From: Azolla caroliniana
Lineage: Eukaryota > Polypodiophyta
Direction of reading: 5' to 3'
DNA length: 64,000 nt
Assembly: GCA_043228905.1 (NCBI GenBank)
Contig: JBHGNT010000016.1
Coordinates: 3,844,001 to 3,908,000, forward strand
Part shown: positions 29,081 through 41,100 of the stretch, piece by piece
Layout: the number at the start of each line of letters is the position of its first letter
Position numbering within the stretch: position 1 is the stretch's first letter
Position numbers and translations under genes: made by a program
The notes under the pieces: generated by a model
The model's database searches: none
Seen by the model: only the letters and a program-made list of their open reading frames with translations
Told to the model about the DNA's origin: nothing

Positions 29081-29124
29081 CCGCCTAGTTTGCCACCAAT
29101 AGGTATGTACGTTGGTTCGATCCC
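29081..29124 (+). mobile_element. tRNA-like SINE head (A and B boxes)
   Basis: A perfect B-box, ggttcgatccc, lies at 29114-29124. A weaker A-box-like sequence (ccgcctagttt) starts 33 bases upstream. I could not form the rest of a tRNA cloverleaf, so a SINE relic is the likelier reading. Confidence 0.35.
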
Positions 29125-29949
29125 TAAGCAAATGACATTGACGAGAGGGAAAACTCCATCGATTGATAGAAGTGCTTCCGTGAGACACACAAAATCGACA
29201 CAACCATCACTACTAGAATAATTCCTTGTTATTTAGAAAAACAAATAAGTGAGAGATGAACTCACAATCATATGTCTGTCCAACATAGTTTGGGTGAAAG
29301 TAAAATAAAGAATTTAGGTTGTAGAACACATTTGGACGACGTAAGCTCACAATGATACAATCCTTCACATGATCATCTCGTGGTAGAGATTGTAGTTGTA
29401 GGCTTCAAGTCAACGTTAACCCATCATGGGTGTACATGAGCATATATGTGTCTTGCCTAACGCTCTCTCTTCATTAATCATAGATCAATACATGCCTTGT
29501 TGATTTGGGAAGGCCGGTGCTCCACTTTGCAAGCTTTTTGTATGTGGTGTTATATTGAGCATCAAATTGTTGGATATACGATGACAATCTCATCTTCCAT
29601 TTCGTGCAAAAGTTATTATTTTATGGATACTAATTGGTGGGTTACAATTTTTGGTAAATTTGAAATGATGCCAACACATTTTATATGCAACATCTTGTTG
29701 CCAGTAGCTTGACATCATTAACTAAGACGATTGTGTCGACTTCTCGATGGGTATTCGGCAAGGGAGCAAAGCTTTAGATTCTCGATCATATATCGTAGCG
29801 ATCAACTACCTTAGGTTTTCAAGGGCCAACAATAAACAATTGGAACTTGAGAAATGATATGTGAAGAGATCTCACACATTCCAAGCCCTTAAAAGTAGTT
29901 GCATGCGTGTGCCGAATGTATATTGGCTTACGAGATGTAGCTTCGGGTA

Positions 29950-30060
29950 TAAGGATTCTAAATGTATGCGTCTGCATGGTGTCGAACCCAGGTCTATTGC
30001 ATGGAAGGCAATCAGAGAGAGTAAAGGACTTCCGTTGGACAAACAGAGACCGCGCATTCG
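29950..30060 (-). mobile_element. Possible tRNA-derived SINE on the minus strand
   Basis: On the minus strand a near-perfect B-box (ggttcgacacc, about 29978-29988) lies about 50 bases after an A-box-like gtccaacggaag. The gap is long, as in class II tRNAs with a large variable arm. The segment ends near a (CA)n run at 30080-30092. Confidence 0.3.
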
Positions 30061-30300
30061 GCCGACCGGCCAATTCTAAGACACACACACACAAGGGGAG
30101 GATGGGTGGGGTTTTTTTTATTTTTTATGTCCTTAATAATAATAATTATTATTAATTTAAATGTTTTCTTTGGGGATGGGTAGTTTTTTTCTCTCCTTAT
30201 TATTAATAATTATTAATAATTTAAATGTTTTTTTTTTCCTTTATCATGTACATATGTATCATGAATGTATGTATGAATGAATGTTTTTTGATAACTTCTT

Positions 30301-30709
30301 TTTGGGTTTTCGTTTTCCCACCATCTCATCCTCCTCCTCCTCTTCCTCCTTCTTCTTCATTCTTCATTCTTCATTCATTCATTCTTCTTCTTCTTCTTCT
30401 TCTTCTTCTTGGAAGTTGCTTCCCTTCTTTGCAAGACCTCCGCAAAACAGGAAACAGAAAAACAGAAAACAGACAGACACAAATCCACAGGGAAAACATT
30501 AGAAGAAGCAGTCGCTCATGCAATCAAGCAAGCACGAAAGAACGCATACCTCATCGTAGAGAAGAAAGCCCAGACAGAAGACAGAGAGAAGAAAGACATT
30601 ACAGTTACACAACGACACAGAGAAACGAAACAATGGAAAGCAGGAGATAATTTCATCACCACCACCACAATCATCATCATCGTGATCGTGATCGTGATCG
30701 TCGTAGTCG

Positions 30710-30792
<83 letters not shown>

Positions 30793-31084
30793 GAGGATGC
30801 TGTCCTTCCCTTACCATTTCTTCTTTCACTGGTAAAAGACATTCCCTTCCATCAAGCTTTCATCTTTCTCTTCATTCTTGATCCTAACCAACGTTCCTTC
30901 TGTCAATCCTTTTTCCCTCCATTAATCAGTTCCTAGAAACGTCCCTTCTTTCAATACGTTTCTTTCTTTATTTTCTCTTTCTCTTAACTCTAATCCAAGC
31001 ATACCATTCTGTGTGCAGATTAACACAATCCTTTCTTCATTTCCTCTTCTTCTGATCATTGTCCTCCGATTCTTTAACCCTAAG
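30301..31084 (+). promoter_or_regulatory. Probable promoter and non-coding first exon of the SR gene
   Basis: Pyrimidine-rich ctt/cct repeats (30320-30410) lead into a region without coding signal that ends in a good donor (CCTAAG followed by GTAAAT, boundary 31084/31085). An acceptor (ctttccag, boundary 32148/32149) precedes the ATG at 32191. I infer a spliced 5' leader, which is common in plant SR genes. The start of transcription is not visible. Confidence 0.4.
30710..30792. repeat. (ATC)n microsatellite
   Basis: About 28 pure ATC units, preceded by an imperfect cgtgat/cgtagt run from 30680. It lies in the presumed leader or promoter of the SR gene. Poly-Ile and poly-Met frames through it are artefacts. 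Confidence 0.95.
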
Positions 31085-32190
31085 GTAAATCCTCAATGTG
31101 TGCTACTGAAATGCTCCTAAATTCTAAAGCTTCATTTCAATCTTTCTCCGACAATTTTATATTCATTTGCCGCGATTTTTAAATATTAAGGCTCATCTTA
31201 ACGTCACGTTTAAAAGAATATTTTGTACTTCAATTAATGCTCATTCTACCCGACAAACTACTTCTCAGACATGAATGTTTGTTTCCACACATTTCAGACA
31301 TTAACGTTTTAGAATTTGCACCTTCATAACCTTCTGAAATTTTCACAGACAATATCGATCAATGTGTTTCAAATAGCAATAATTCAACTTCAATATTGTG
31401 ATGAATCCTAAGGCTACATTGTGCGCTATTCTATGTTTTGTTTGTAATCTCTCATAGACATAATCTCTCTCAGACATCATGATTATAAATTGTAACAAAT
31501 CCTAAGGAAATGTCTGTGTTTTTTGTATTAAAAAAAGTCCCTTTAAATCTTTGTCAGACTTTGATGCTACAATTCCTTTAAATCAATAACCTTTGATGCT
31601 GGTTCGTACTATATATATCATCCATAACCGTTTCTAGTCATTAGTTAGTCCGAATTCAGAATACTATCTTGATGTATATTACAACATTGTATTGCTCTTC
31701 TTCAATCGTTTTCAATCATTAGTTATTCTATTAAGGTCTTGTCACCTTCTGCTTTAAATGTCTTTACGTGTGAAAATTTCAATCATGTGATATATCAGTT
31801 TAATTTTTTTGATATCATGGATTCACTATTATAGGCAATCTCTTTGATAAAGTCAGATCTAAGTACTGCTCCCTATGTAAAAGATTGGTTTAACACAATC
31901 AATGCTGCCTCTAGTAGGTACTTGATAAATACAAACCCAGAATGGGTTTGCTATATGTCCTTTTTTACTGTAATGTGAAGTTTTGTCTTAGTGCAGATAG
32001 TAAATATATGTGTGCTCAATAGAGATTCACCGTCTACACGAGTGCTACAAAACACACTCATGCACATTTATGTATGCCAAATAGTGATTCACTATCTACA
32101 AAACTGTATAATGTCAACTCAGTTTTTGTAACTGTTGGATTCTTTCCAGAAGTTCCATTTATTTATTTTTCGGTGCAAAGAAGACTTGAG

Positions 32191-35100
32191 ATGGGGCGGC
32201 GAAGTCCTAGTTACAGCCCTCCAAGGTCAAGGTCGAGGGGCTATGGTGGACGGGGTAGAAGCCCCGAAAGAGGTCGTTATAATAGGCGAAAAGAGGCACC
32301 TTGTGGCCTTCTTGTTCGCAACATTCCTAAAGACAGCAGGTTTAACATTTCGTTCTATTGGGTTTGATATTGAAAGTACTATACAAACGTACATACACGC
32401 CTACATACAAACGTACGTACATAATGTGTATAAAATATGTATGTGTTGTGCGTCTGTATAATTAAAACATCGGAAATATCATCTGTGGAAATGCAAGAGA
32501 AAAGGGATGATTCACCATAAAAATTGGTCATTTATATATATATATCTATCTATCTATATATCTATATCTATATCTATATATAACTATATATCTATATATC
32601 TATCTATCTATATATATATAAAATAAAAACTCGTGGCATTTTGATGTTTTCCCACATACATACATACATACATACATACATACATACATACATACATTAC
32701 CTCCAAGTATTGTACAGATATGTGTATTCTGTTATTGTCTAATTATTTGATAAACGGATTTTGTAATTGTACTTTGCAGGCCAGAAGAAGTTCGAACTCC
32801 ATTTGAGAGATTTGGGCGTGTCAGAGATGTCTATCTTCCAAAAGATTATTACACTGGGTAAGCTAATTGCTTGTAAATGCTCTACAGATCAAGTATTTTC
32901 TTCACCAATGCAGACATATTGAGGTGCCTGTTGATCATTGCTTGGGGATGAGAAAAAGAAGATTGAAGGAAGTCTTGGCAATGCTTGTTTCAGTTTGGTC
33001 TTAATTTTAATCAGGCCAATGCTCTTTAAACCATTTATCATGATTAGAGATTGTTACTAGAGCTATTGGGCTGCTTATAGATTGTAAGTTTTGTCTTGAG
33101 CTAGTATTCGCCATTTTGTATTGACATAGAAAAGCTGGTTGTGAGTTTAAGATTGGCTCACAAGAGACCCACCTAGCTGAACCTTTTTCAGCAAGCTCTT
33201 TTCTATTTGCCTAACATTTTGGCTTCTTCAAGGCTATTTATAAGGTGACGTTCAAAGAAAAGGTCCTCAAAGAATGAAGAGATTGCCAGTTTCTAAAGAA
33301 ATCAGATTGAAGAAAACGAAGAATCGTAGATAGTAATGAAGCAAATTAAGTGAAGGATTTGAAAATTGAAGTCCTATGCATTATAGTTGAAGATAAATAC
33401 TTCTGAAGGTTAGCAGCCAAGAGCTTGGTTTCTTACATGTATATGAACCACATGTGAAGATTCCTGAGGAGAGCTATTATATTTGAGTTGGTATAATATG
33501 TTGATCTATGCATCTTTAGGGGAGGTTTTCTTATACTTGGACATTTAAGATTAAAATTAGAAGAGTATGAAGTTTTATATTTCAAAGGAAGTTATTTTTT
33601 TAATGTCTGGATATATTTCTTGAAAAATCTATAATGTACGAGTTTAACATTTTTGTTTTATTTGTCTGTAGAGAAGCTCGGGGTTTTGGATTTGTACAGT
33701 TTCTGGATGCTGTTGATGCTGCAGAAGCAAAGAGACATATGGATCATCAGATTTTTCGAGGCCGTGAGATTACTGTTGTATTTGCAGAAGAAAACAGGAA
33801 GAGGCCGGAACAAATGAGAGCCAAAGCAAGACCAAGGTCAGTAACCGAATTTATATTACTTATCTATCAATGCCAATAAAGTCTTAGATTACACAATATT
33901 TCCGAAAATTCAGCTTTTGGTGTATGTAATATTATGATAATATTGTGTGTGTGTGCCTGTCTCTGATGGTGAGAGCAGATCAGGGCGCATGACCTATGGG
34001 GGACATAGGCGGTCTCCTTATTCTGGTACTTTATTTAGTTCATCGAATGAGTGGATTTTTTGATTGTGACGGTCTACTCTGGCTGACAATGGAATTTCTT
34101 ATCCTAATGTTGTAGCAGGTCGTTCACCATCACGATCTCCTCGTTGTAGGTCAAGTTCTCCAAGGGGTCGTCGGTACTCCAGGTGCTTGGCTTTAACCTG
34201 TGAATTTTGGAACTTGATGTATTATAGTTATACTTCGCTTCCTTGAGTAATGACAATCTTCTGTAACCTTCAAGTTTAGGATCATTATTTGTGATCATCA
34301 TTCTTTGCTTCGTTGGTTAATGATAATCAGTCTAGTCAATTTCATGATAGGCACTATCGAAGTTCATTGCAATTGTCTAATGTGTATTGAAAGGTTATTA
34401 CTGTGATGTTACTTTTTGAGTATTTATTTTCGTCTTTGGGAAGAACAGGGAGTTTTTCTAATTCACCATCAGATCAAATAGTGGCGTGAAAAGCTTTTTA
34501 CTTCTTGAATTGTCTTTACATGATGATTTTGTAGTTCTTAAATTGATAGCTTATTTTGCTTAGTTATGTTAAATCTGCAGGTCAGCTTCTAGATCATCTG
34601 AATCAGGATATTCTAGGTCTCCTCGCCGGTATTCTAGATCTCCTCGCCGGTATTCAAGGTCGCGGTCACGATCTTTGAGAGAATCAAGCACTCCAAGTGC
34701 TGTGTCACCATCTCCAAGAAGAAGGCATTCACCTTCCCCGAGCCTCTCAAACTCCAGAAAGCGCTCTTCTCCAACACCTGAAGCAAGGTACTTGTTTTTT
34801 CTTTCCGCTTTGAGTAAACATTTGACTTCTTTGAATTGAGAGAACAGATGCATGTGTCTGATGTCAGCTTCTTGCTTTTGATCAGTGATAACAGATAGTC
34901 CTATTTTAAAGTTTCCATATGTCGATCTGGACTTTGCCTTGTGTATTATACTACTGACGCCATTTTCCAGGCAACTAGCTCTCATATTTGCCTGTTAAAA
35001 TCCCCCTTATCATACCCTTTAATAAGAAGCTAGATCACCCTCAATACAGAGATTTCAATACTTCGATATACTGGCTTTTGTCCAACATTATTATAATGCT

Positions 35101-36322
35101 TAAGAGGTGCATCTAAAGCACTGAAAATATAGACAAAATGTATTACTCTTAGCTAATCCTTGCTTCTGGTGCACATTTAATAAAGGATGAAAATGTTTTT
35201 ACCCTTTATTGGATTACAATGTCTTCGCACTGAGAATGTGCTCACTCAATTTGCTTATTTCCCAGACCCAAAAATCTGTGTCTTGGCCTACATCATGCAT
35301 AATGTTCAGACATTCATTAGCTAGAGGGCATATTATATTTGCCAGTAGATCTGATTAGTTCGAATCATCTAAAAAAGAGATGTTATAAACTATACAAACC
35401 AATATCTTCATTATCTTGAGTCTTTGTATAAAAAGGGTATATGGGCAACAAAGATATTTAAGCTTCACAATCAAGCCTCAGGTATTTTGAGCTTGAAAAC
35501 TCAGTTTTATATCACAATCTCAACTTCAAGATTTCAAAAGAATGATATCACTGCATACTATTTGCCCCAATTTTTGGACCCCAAAATTCGAAAACAGCCA
35601 AAAAATAGTTAGCAAAAAAGAACAGGAAAAATGGGAAACGAAATTGAAAAAAACATGTTTGTTTTGGCAAAACAGTGACTAGTAACACTATTTTTGTATG
35701 CATTTTTAAAGATCTCTGGTTATTCTGCAGTTAACTTTGTGCATATTGTTGGCTTGTTCGCTTAATCATGTATTTGCGCACATAGTCATGTCTTTTGGTT
35801 TTCTCTTGACAACAACAGTTAAGATTACAAATTATGCATGGGTATAGAGTAAAATGGAAAAAACCTAGTTGAAAAATATAATAAACGTCTGTCAACAGTA
35901 TCATTTCCAAAACTTTGAAATTTGCTGGTGTAAAATTTGCCTTCAAAAGTTTTTAAACCTAAATTGATTAGATAACATTTCAGCAAAAATAAAATGAAAT
36001 CATGATCCTACTGCTAATTGTTTTCTTGGACTTTGATTGTGCTGGATGAGAACTAGTGTTATGTGATTGTACATGTAAAGTTTAATACCCAGACTTACTT
36101 TATTAGTTTTGATAACTACCTTTTAACTACTGGAGTTCCATGAAGATAGTGTTTTAAATAAAGATGTGGGGATCTTTGTTTTTGGTTGGTTGATTGTTAC
36201 TATCTGTTTCTTTTTCTTTAGTCATTGAATAAGTCATTCTGCTGTATTCTTTGTCAATACTAAAGTCTTCTTTTATGTTGACATATTGTTGTAGATCATC
36301 CCCAGCCGATGATTCACAGTAG
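32191..36322 (+). CDS. SCL30A: SC35-like serine/arginine-rich splicing factor (SCL30A/SCL33 type)
   Basis: A nuclear pre-mRNA splicing factor that helps choose splice sites. Seven coding exons (32191-32339, 32780-32857, 33672-33836, 33979-34025, 34119-34182, 34581-34787, 36295-36322) give 245 residues with all phases consistent. The short N-terminal Arg/Ser/Tyr extension (MGRRSPSYSPPRSRSRGYGG) before the RRM is the mark of the plant SCL group. The RRM runs from about 38 to 115, with RNP2 as LLVRNI at 40-45 and RNP1 as RGFGFVQF at 79-86; PFERFGRVRDVYLPKDYYTG lies between them. Residues from about 125 form the RS domain, with repeated RRYSRSP units. The last exon codes only RSSPADDSQ and a stop. 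The start was chosen because the in-frame upstream part crosses an acceptor site and has no SR features. Intron 2 (814 bp) and intron 6 (1.5 kb) are long. Confidence 0.93.
32537..32697. repeat. (TATC/TATA)n and (ACAT)n microsatellites in SR gene intron 1
   Basis: A mixed tatatcta array (32537-32620) is followed by about 11 ACAT units (32653-32697), between coding exons 1 and 2 of the SR gene. Confidence 0.9.
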
Positions 36323-38100
36323 TCCTTGCACTTAGCAAGAATCAGATTGACAGTTACTGAGTCTTTATGCTCCTTGTGATTCACAATGTAGAAATTATGT
36401 TTCTGAAACTTGGTACTAATAAAATAAACAAATTTATTGGACATTTTAAAGCAATTATCTTTGTTACAGACTGATCAGACTAAAAAGCATTCTTATGTTG
36501 TGAAATGAATCTCTCTATATCCAGACTCTCTGAACTTCAGTAACTGTAGAGAAAATGTTGCCTTTTATTTTAGGATGTACACAATTTTTAGGATGTACCA
36601 ACATTATATTCTCAACTGAACATCTTTTGAGGTTTTATTCAATAATGACATCTATCACTTTGATCCGGATGTTCCATTTTTGACAATACTTATCTTGACA
36701 AACATCATCTGAGGAGGCCTATGTTTTGGCTTATGCAAAAGAAAAGATTAATTCTGCTTTCCAATTGGTATTTGCTTTTCCTCTCTTTTTAGTACTGTCT
36801 GTAATGTCATTACTGTCATTAGTTCAAGTGATTGATGGGATTGAGTTATTGACATAAAAAGGTGTGGTTTGATCTTGCATCTTCTAAATCATAATTCGTC
36901 CTCCCCCTCTTATGATGCTGTCCTGTAATGATGATGCTAACTTCAACTCAAGCTTACTAGAGGGATCAATGGGAATTTGGTGATGATGACCATAAAGATG
37001 AGAAAGTCTAGAAATAACAACACAGTGTTGCCAAATGTCTAAGGAGAGATGCATTGTCTTTATTGGCATCAATAAGATTTATGCTGGATGCCATTATGCA
37101 CAGCCAACCCATGGATGAATAACCATACATTCAGCATGGAATGACAAGACTTGTAGATTAAAATATTTAGGGTAAGTATGAAGTAAAAAGCATTATTACC
37201 TTGTCCCTGCGTTGTCCTGCATATTTTCACTTCTTCAAATGTGCTTTTACATCACAATGCATGCAGAAGAACCTTTGAATCTTCAATACCACCGTTTCTT
37301 TTAGATATTCTCTCTTCTTAAGATATGCCTTTCCTTCACTGCTAGCAGAAGAACCTTCACATCCTGGATACGTGGCAGGTTTTAACCTGGTGCTCCCTTT
37401 GAAGTGTGACCTCAGAGAATTGTGGATACCATGAATAGTGTTACCTCCCATTGCACGTGTTGGTGATGGGAGGTTGTCAAGAAACCATTTGAGGTGGTTG
37501 ATGGAAGTATTTTCAACCACCTCTATTATGGTATCAGCAGGAACATGGCTATTTATTTCACCACCTTGTTTTTATTGCAATGTATGGATCACAACTGCCA
37601 TTTGATACCCTCCATGTCAAAAAAATTAAATGCCCCTTATCATTCACAACATTTTGACATTTTGAAGTTTTATTTTCTACAAAGAGAATGATAAGAGGTT
37701 CTTTTTCCTATTGAAAAACGTATACATTCAAATGGCATCACCATAAATTATTTAATAGAGGAAACTTTCATAATGAAATTTAATAGGGACATTCAACCAC
37801 AAGCTGGGATACTCCATAGGATTTCCAGAGCCATAGGAATTCTGTCAGTGGCAAATTGTAGATATTGTAAAATGAAATGTTGGGCATTTCCAAAACCCAA
37901 GGAAAACAAAATATAACCACACAAATGTAGGATTGGAGATATTAACAAACCTTCTAATAAAGAGGTGTACAATGAATGTGATAAGTTAAATGAATCGGAG
38001 GAAGACACTCTACTGCCCTTGAAAGGGCGGCTAAAGTTGTGAACAAAATCCAGCACTTGCTATGAGAGGATATACTTGGAATTAGAGCAAGATCAAATCC
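36323..38100. other. Convergent intergenic region between the SR and dehydrogenase genes
   Basis: Both neighbouring genes end towards this 1.8-kb stretch, so it should hold both 3' untranslated regions. Open frames such as 37227-37520 (minus) have no recognised motif. No repeat or RNA gene is evident. Confidence 0.5.
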
Positions 38101-41100
38101 TTACCATGGAAGTTCAAACTTTTCATAGTTGAAAAACTTGGCAGAGTCCTCTGGTTTGAGTGAGTCAATGACACGCAAGAGTTTTTCAACAGAATCTGAA
38201 GGTGTAAATAGTTTTCCAGGATCAACATTACGAGAAAATGGCTTCGAAAGATCTGTATCAACAGTTCCAGGATGTAGCAGGACAACAATAATAGGTTCCT
38301 TCAATTGTAAGCACTCCATGCCTATGGTTCTTGTTACTGCCAAAAGAAAAAAGAAAACCTCAATCTCAGAGTTTCCTCAATTTCACAATGAGTAACACAA
38401 CTTCAAGGTAACATGAAAAACAGGAAAACAAAGCAGCGAACAAATCAAACCTTATTGATGTCATCCATTCTTTTTTATTTTAATATAAGAACATATAGAA
38501 GGATAGCGAATTATCCCAGGCTCTTTGCACAAATGTCAGATGAAGAGACATATGTCTTACTGTAAAATATATAGCATTGAATTCCCTCAGACGAAGGTTC
38601 CAAGAAAGAGTAGCATTATATTTTTTACAAATGTAAAACAGAAAAAGCCGCACATCTGTAGAATGGTTGTAAAAGAGATCTACTCAAAGTACATCAACCG
38701 CAGGTTCAGAATGCTGGTAATTTACATACTACTCATTATTGAAAGATTGGAGCAATGAGTGTGTCTGATATTTCTAAAAGTGGCCTCTGTATAGATTTTT
38801 CATCAATAGATGGAAAAATGCTTCTTTCTACAGGCATTACAACGATGTCCAATGAGGCTTCCTACATGCATAAAACACTTTTCCTATGCAATCACTTCAT
38901 AACCTGTACAAGCAACTAATTTTGTTTCACAATCCTTAGAAAAATGGGGCCTTGCATCAGTATTGAGATATACCATTTACTCTCTCTCCCTCTCAGGTTT
39001 CTTGCTGCATTATAGTTCCACTAGGTGGGGGTGAAAAGCTGATTATATCCTTGATGCAAGGGACGCCACCCAAACCATAAAATCCTTCATTCTCCCACAC
39101 TGCCCAATTAGCATTGACCAAACTTATTTTTTCATAACCCTTGCCAATGACACACAACTGTGAACACCAACCACAACTCTACTTAGAATCATCCACTTTA
39201 CGCATCATCATTACTATTATCCCTAACCACATCATCAAATCAACATCCTCCATAACCATATCATCACCCTTACCAAAATTAACATCTACACTAGCAATTG
39301 GCAATGGTTTGGTTCAGTTCAAGAGTGTCAAACTCAAACTGTTTAAAACTGAATTGTTTAAAAATTTTGAAACTTAAACCAAACTGAACCAAACCATGAA
39401 ACTGTTTAAACCGAACCATTACAAAAACATTCAAGCTCAAACCATATGGTTTTAGAGACTTTCAAACCGTTAAACCGTTAAACTGTTAAATCAAAATTAG
39501 GCTTAAAATGTTCAAAACAATATTCAAGAAAATTATCGAGTGTCAATCCTAAACCGTCAAACCGTTAAACCGATAGAGGCTCGAACCGGTAAACCCCCAA
39601 ACTGAATCGGCACATGAACTGTCATGCCAAGAGCTCAATGCGTCTTTCTACCTTGATCATCTCATTTATGTCCCAAATAAATATAAGCTCCATACTTTTT
39701 GTGCTTGGTTCCTACCTCACCTACGCACTTCACGTCAGGCTCAAGACTTGAATGTCGAGAAGATCACGAACCTAACAGTTGTGTTACAAGGAGGACTTCG
39801 AGATTGTGAGATGGTGATCCATACAAATGACGACTTAAGATCCATGATAATTATTGACAAGATGGTCAATAACATAGGATAATACAAAAGATGTGCTACG
39901 TTCAAATCTTAGACCAGATAGCTTCAAAAGCTTTGTCTCCTCTTTTCTTTTGACATCATGTCAATTACTTTCTTTTGGCACCATGGCTTTCTTGCATGTG
40001 CACATAGTGATGATGTATATGGTTCCATGACTCATAATTCTTTTGGTGCTCTATCTTACTTCATCACCTTCATTGCTGATGCTAGTAGAAAAGTATGGTG
40101 GTATCCCTTGTGAGCGTATCCACAGTATATTGCTGCATCCAAGGGATACAAAGAAGAGACTTGTGCATTCTTGGTGGGGGTCCTACACTGCATGGTGATG
40201 GCCGCACATGGAATTGAATAACAATCTCTAGGAAGTGTCACAAATTTTCCTCTGGTACATATTTTCGTTCTCCATTTGACTGCTATTCACTTTCTGGTGG
40301 GAGGTGGTTGAGGTAGAGACAAGTAGCCTGCCTAACATGGTGTCTACAGTCATGTGAACCCTAGATATAAACACGTAGATTTTCTTGAGCTAATGTATAA
40401 AGGTGGTACTCATTCGCACCCCAGTGTACTTTGCAAAATCTCTACCAGTGAAGTTTTTTAAATAAACAGGATTGAACAAGAACATTTGTATTGAATGAAT
40501 CACTTATAGTTCAGCGATCAAAATAGTGGTGCAAACATGCTCTAAACGAATTAAAATGGATCAAAACAAGGCAATAAAACCTATTGATCAGATACAAGAA
40601 CCATAAAATCTCATTTCCACAGTCAAACTTGAAATCTGTAAAAGGACATATAACTTACATTGATTTAAACCAGTCTTTGACGCCCTGTATGAATACCAGC
40701 CACCTAATTTGTTATCATCTATAGAGCCCACTTTTGCACTCAGATGTGCAAGCACAGCACCACCTCTTCCACTACCTTCCCCTTTTCCCAACTTAAGAAG
40801 GGGCAACATGTGCTGTATGTAGAGCAAATTAATCAGGAACACATTCAGTTATAAGAAAAGAAAGTATTTAAAAAATTCTCAGTACTCAATTGCACCTTTG
40901 CAACAATTGTAGGACCAATTGCATTTGTTTTATAAGCAGATATTGCATTATCTTGGGTCAATTGATCTATCTTTCTTTCTGGAGAGCAACCATTTAAATC
41001 AACGTAAGAAACATTGCCTGTATTGAACTGGATGAGCTCAATCTCTAAATGAAGCCATCCATCTAGTTGTAATTGTAAGGAACACAAAACATATACTCAA

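Noticed and set aside
30516-30936. Open frames with long poly-Met or poly-Ile runs
   Set aside because: They are translations of the ATC microsatellite and lie in the presumed SR gene leader.
37227-37520. A 97-codon minus-strand frame between the SR and SDR genes
   Set aside because: It has no recognisable domain, Kozak-like support or splice partner, and it lies where 3' untranslated regions are expected.
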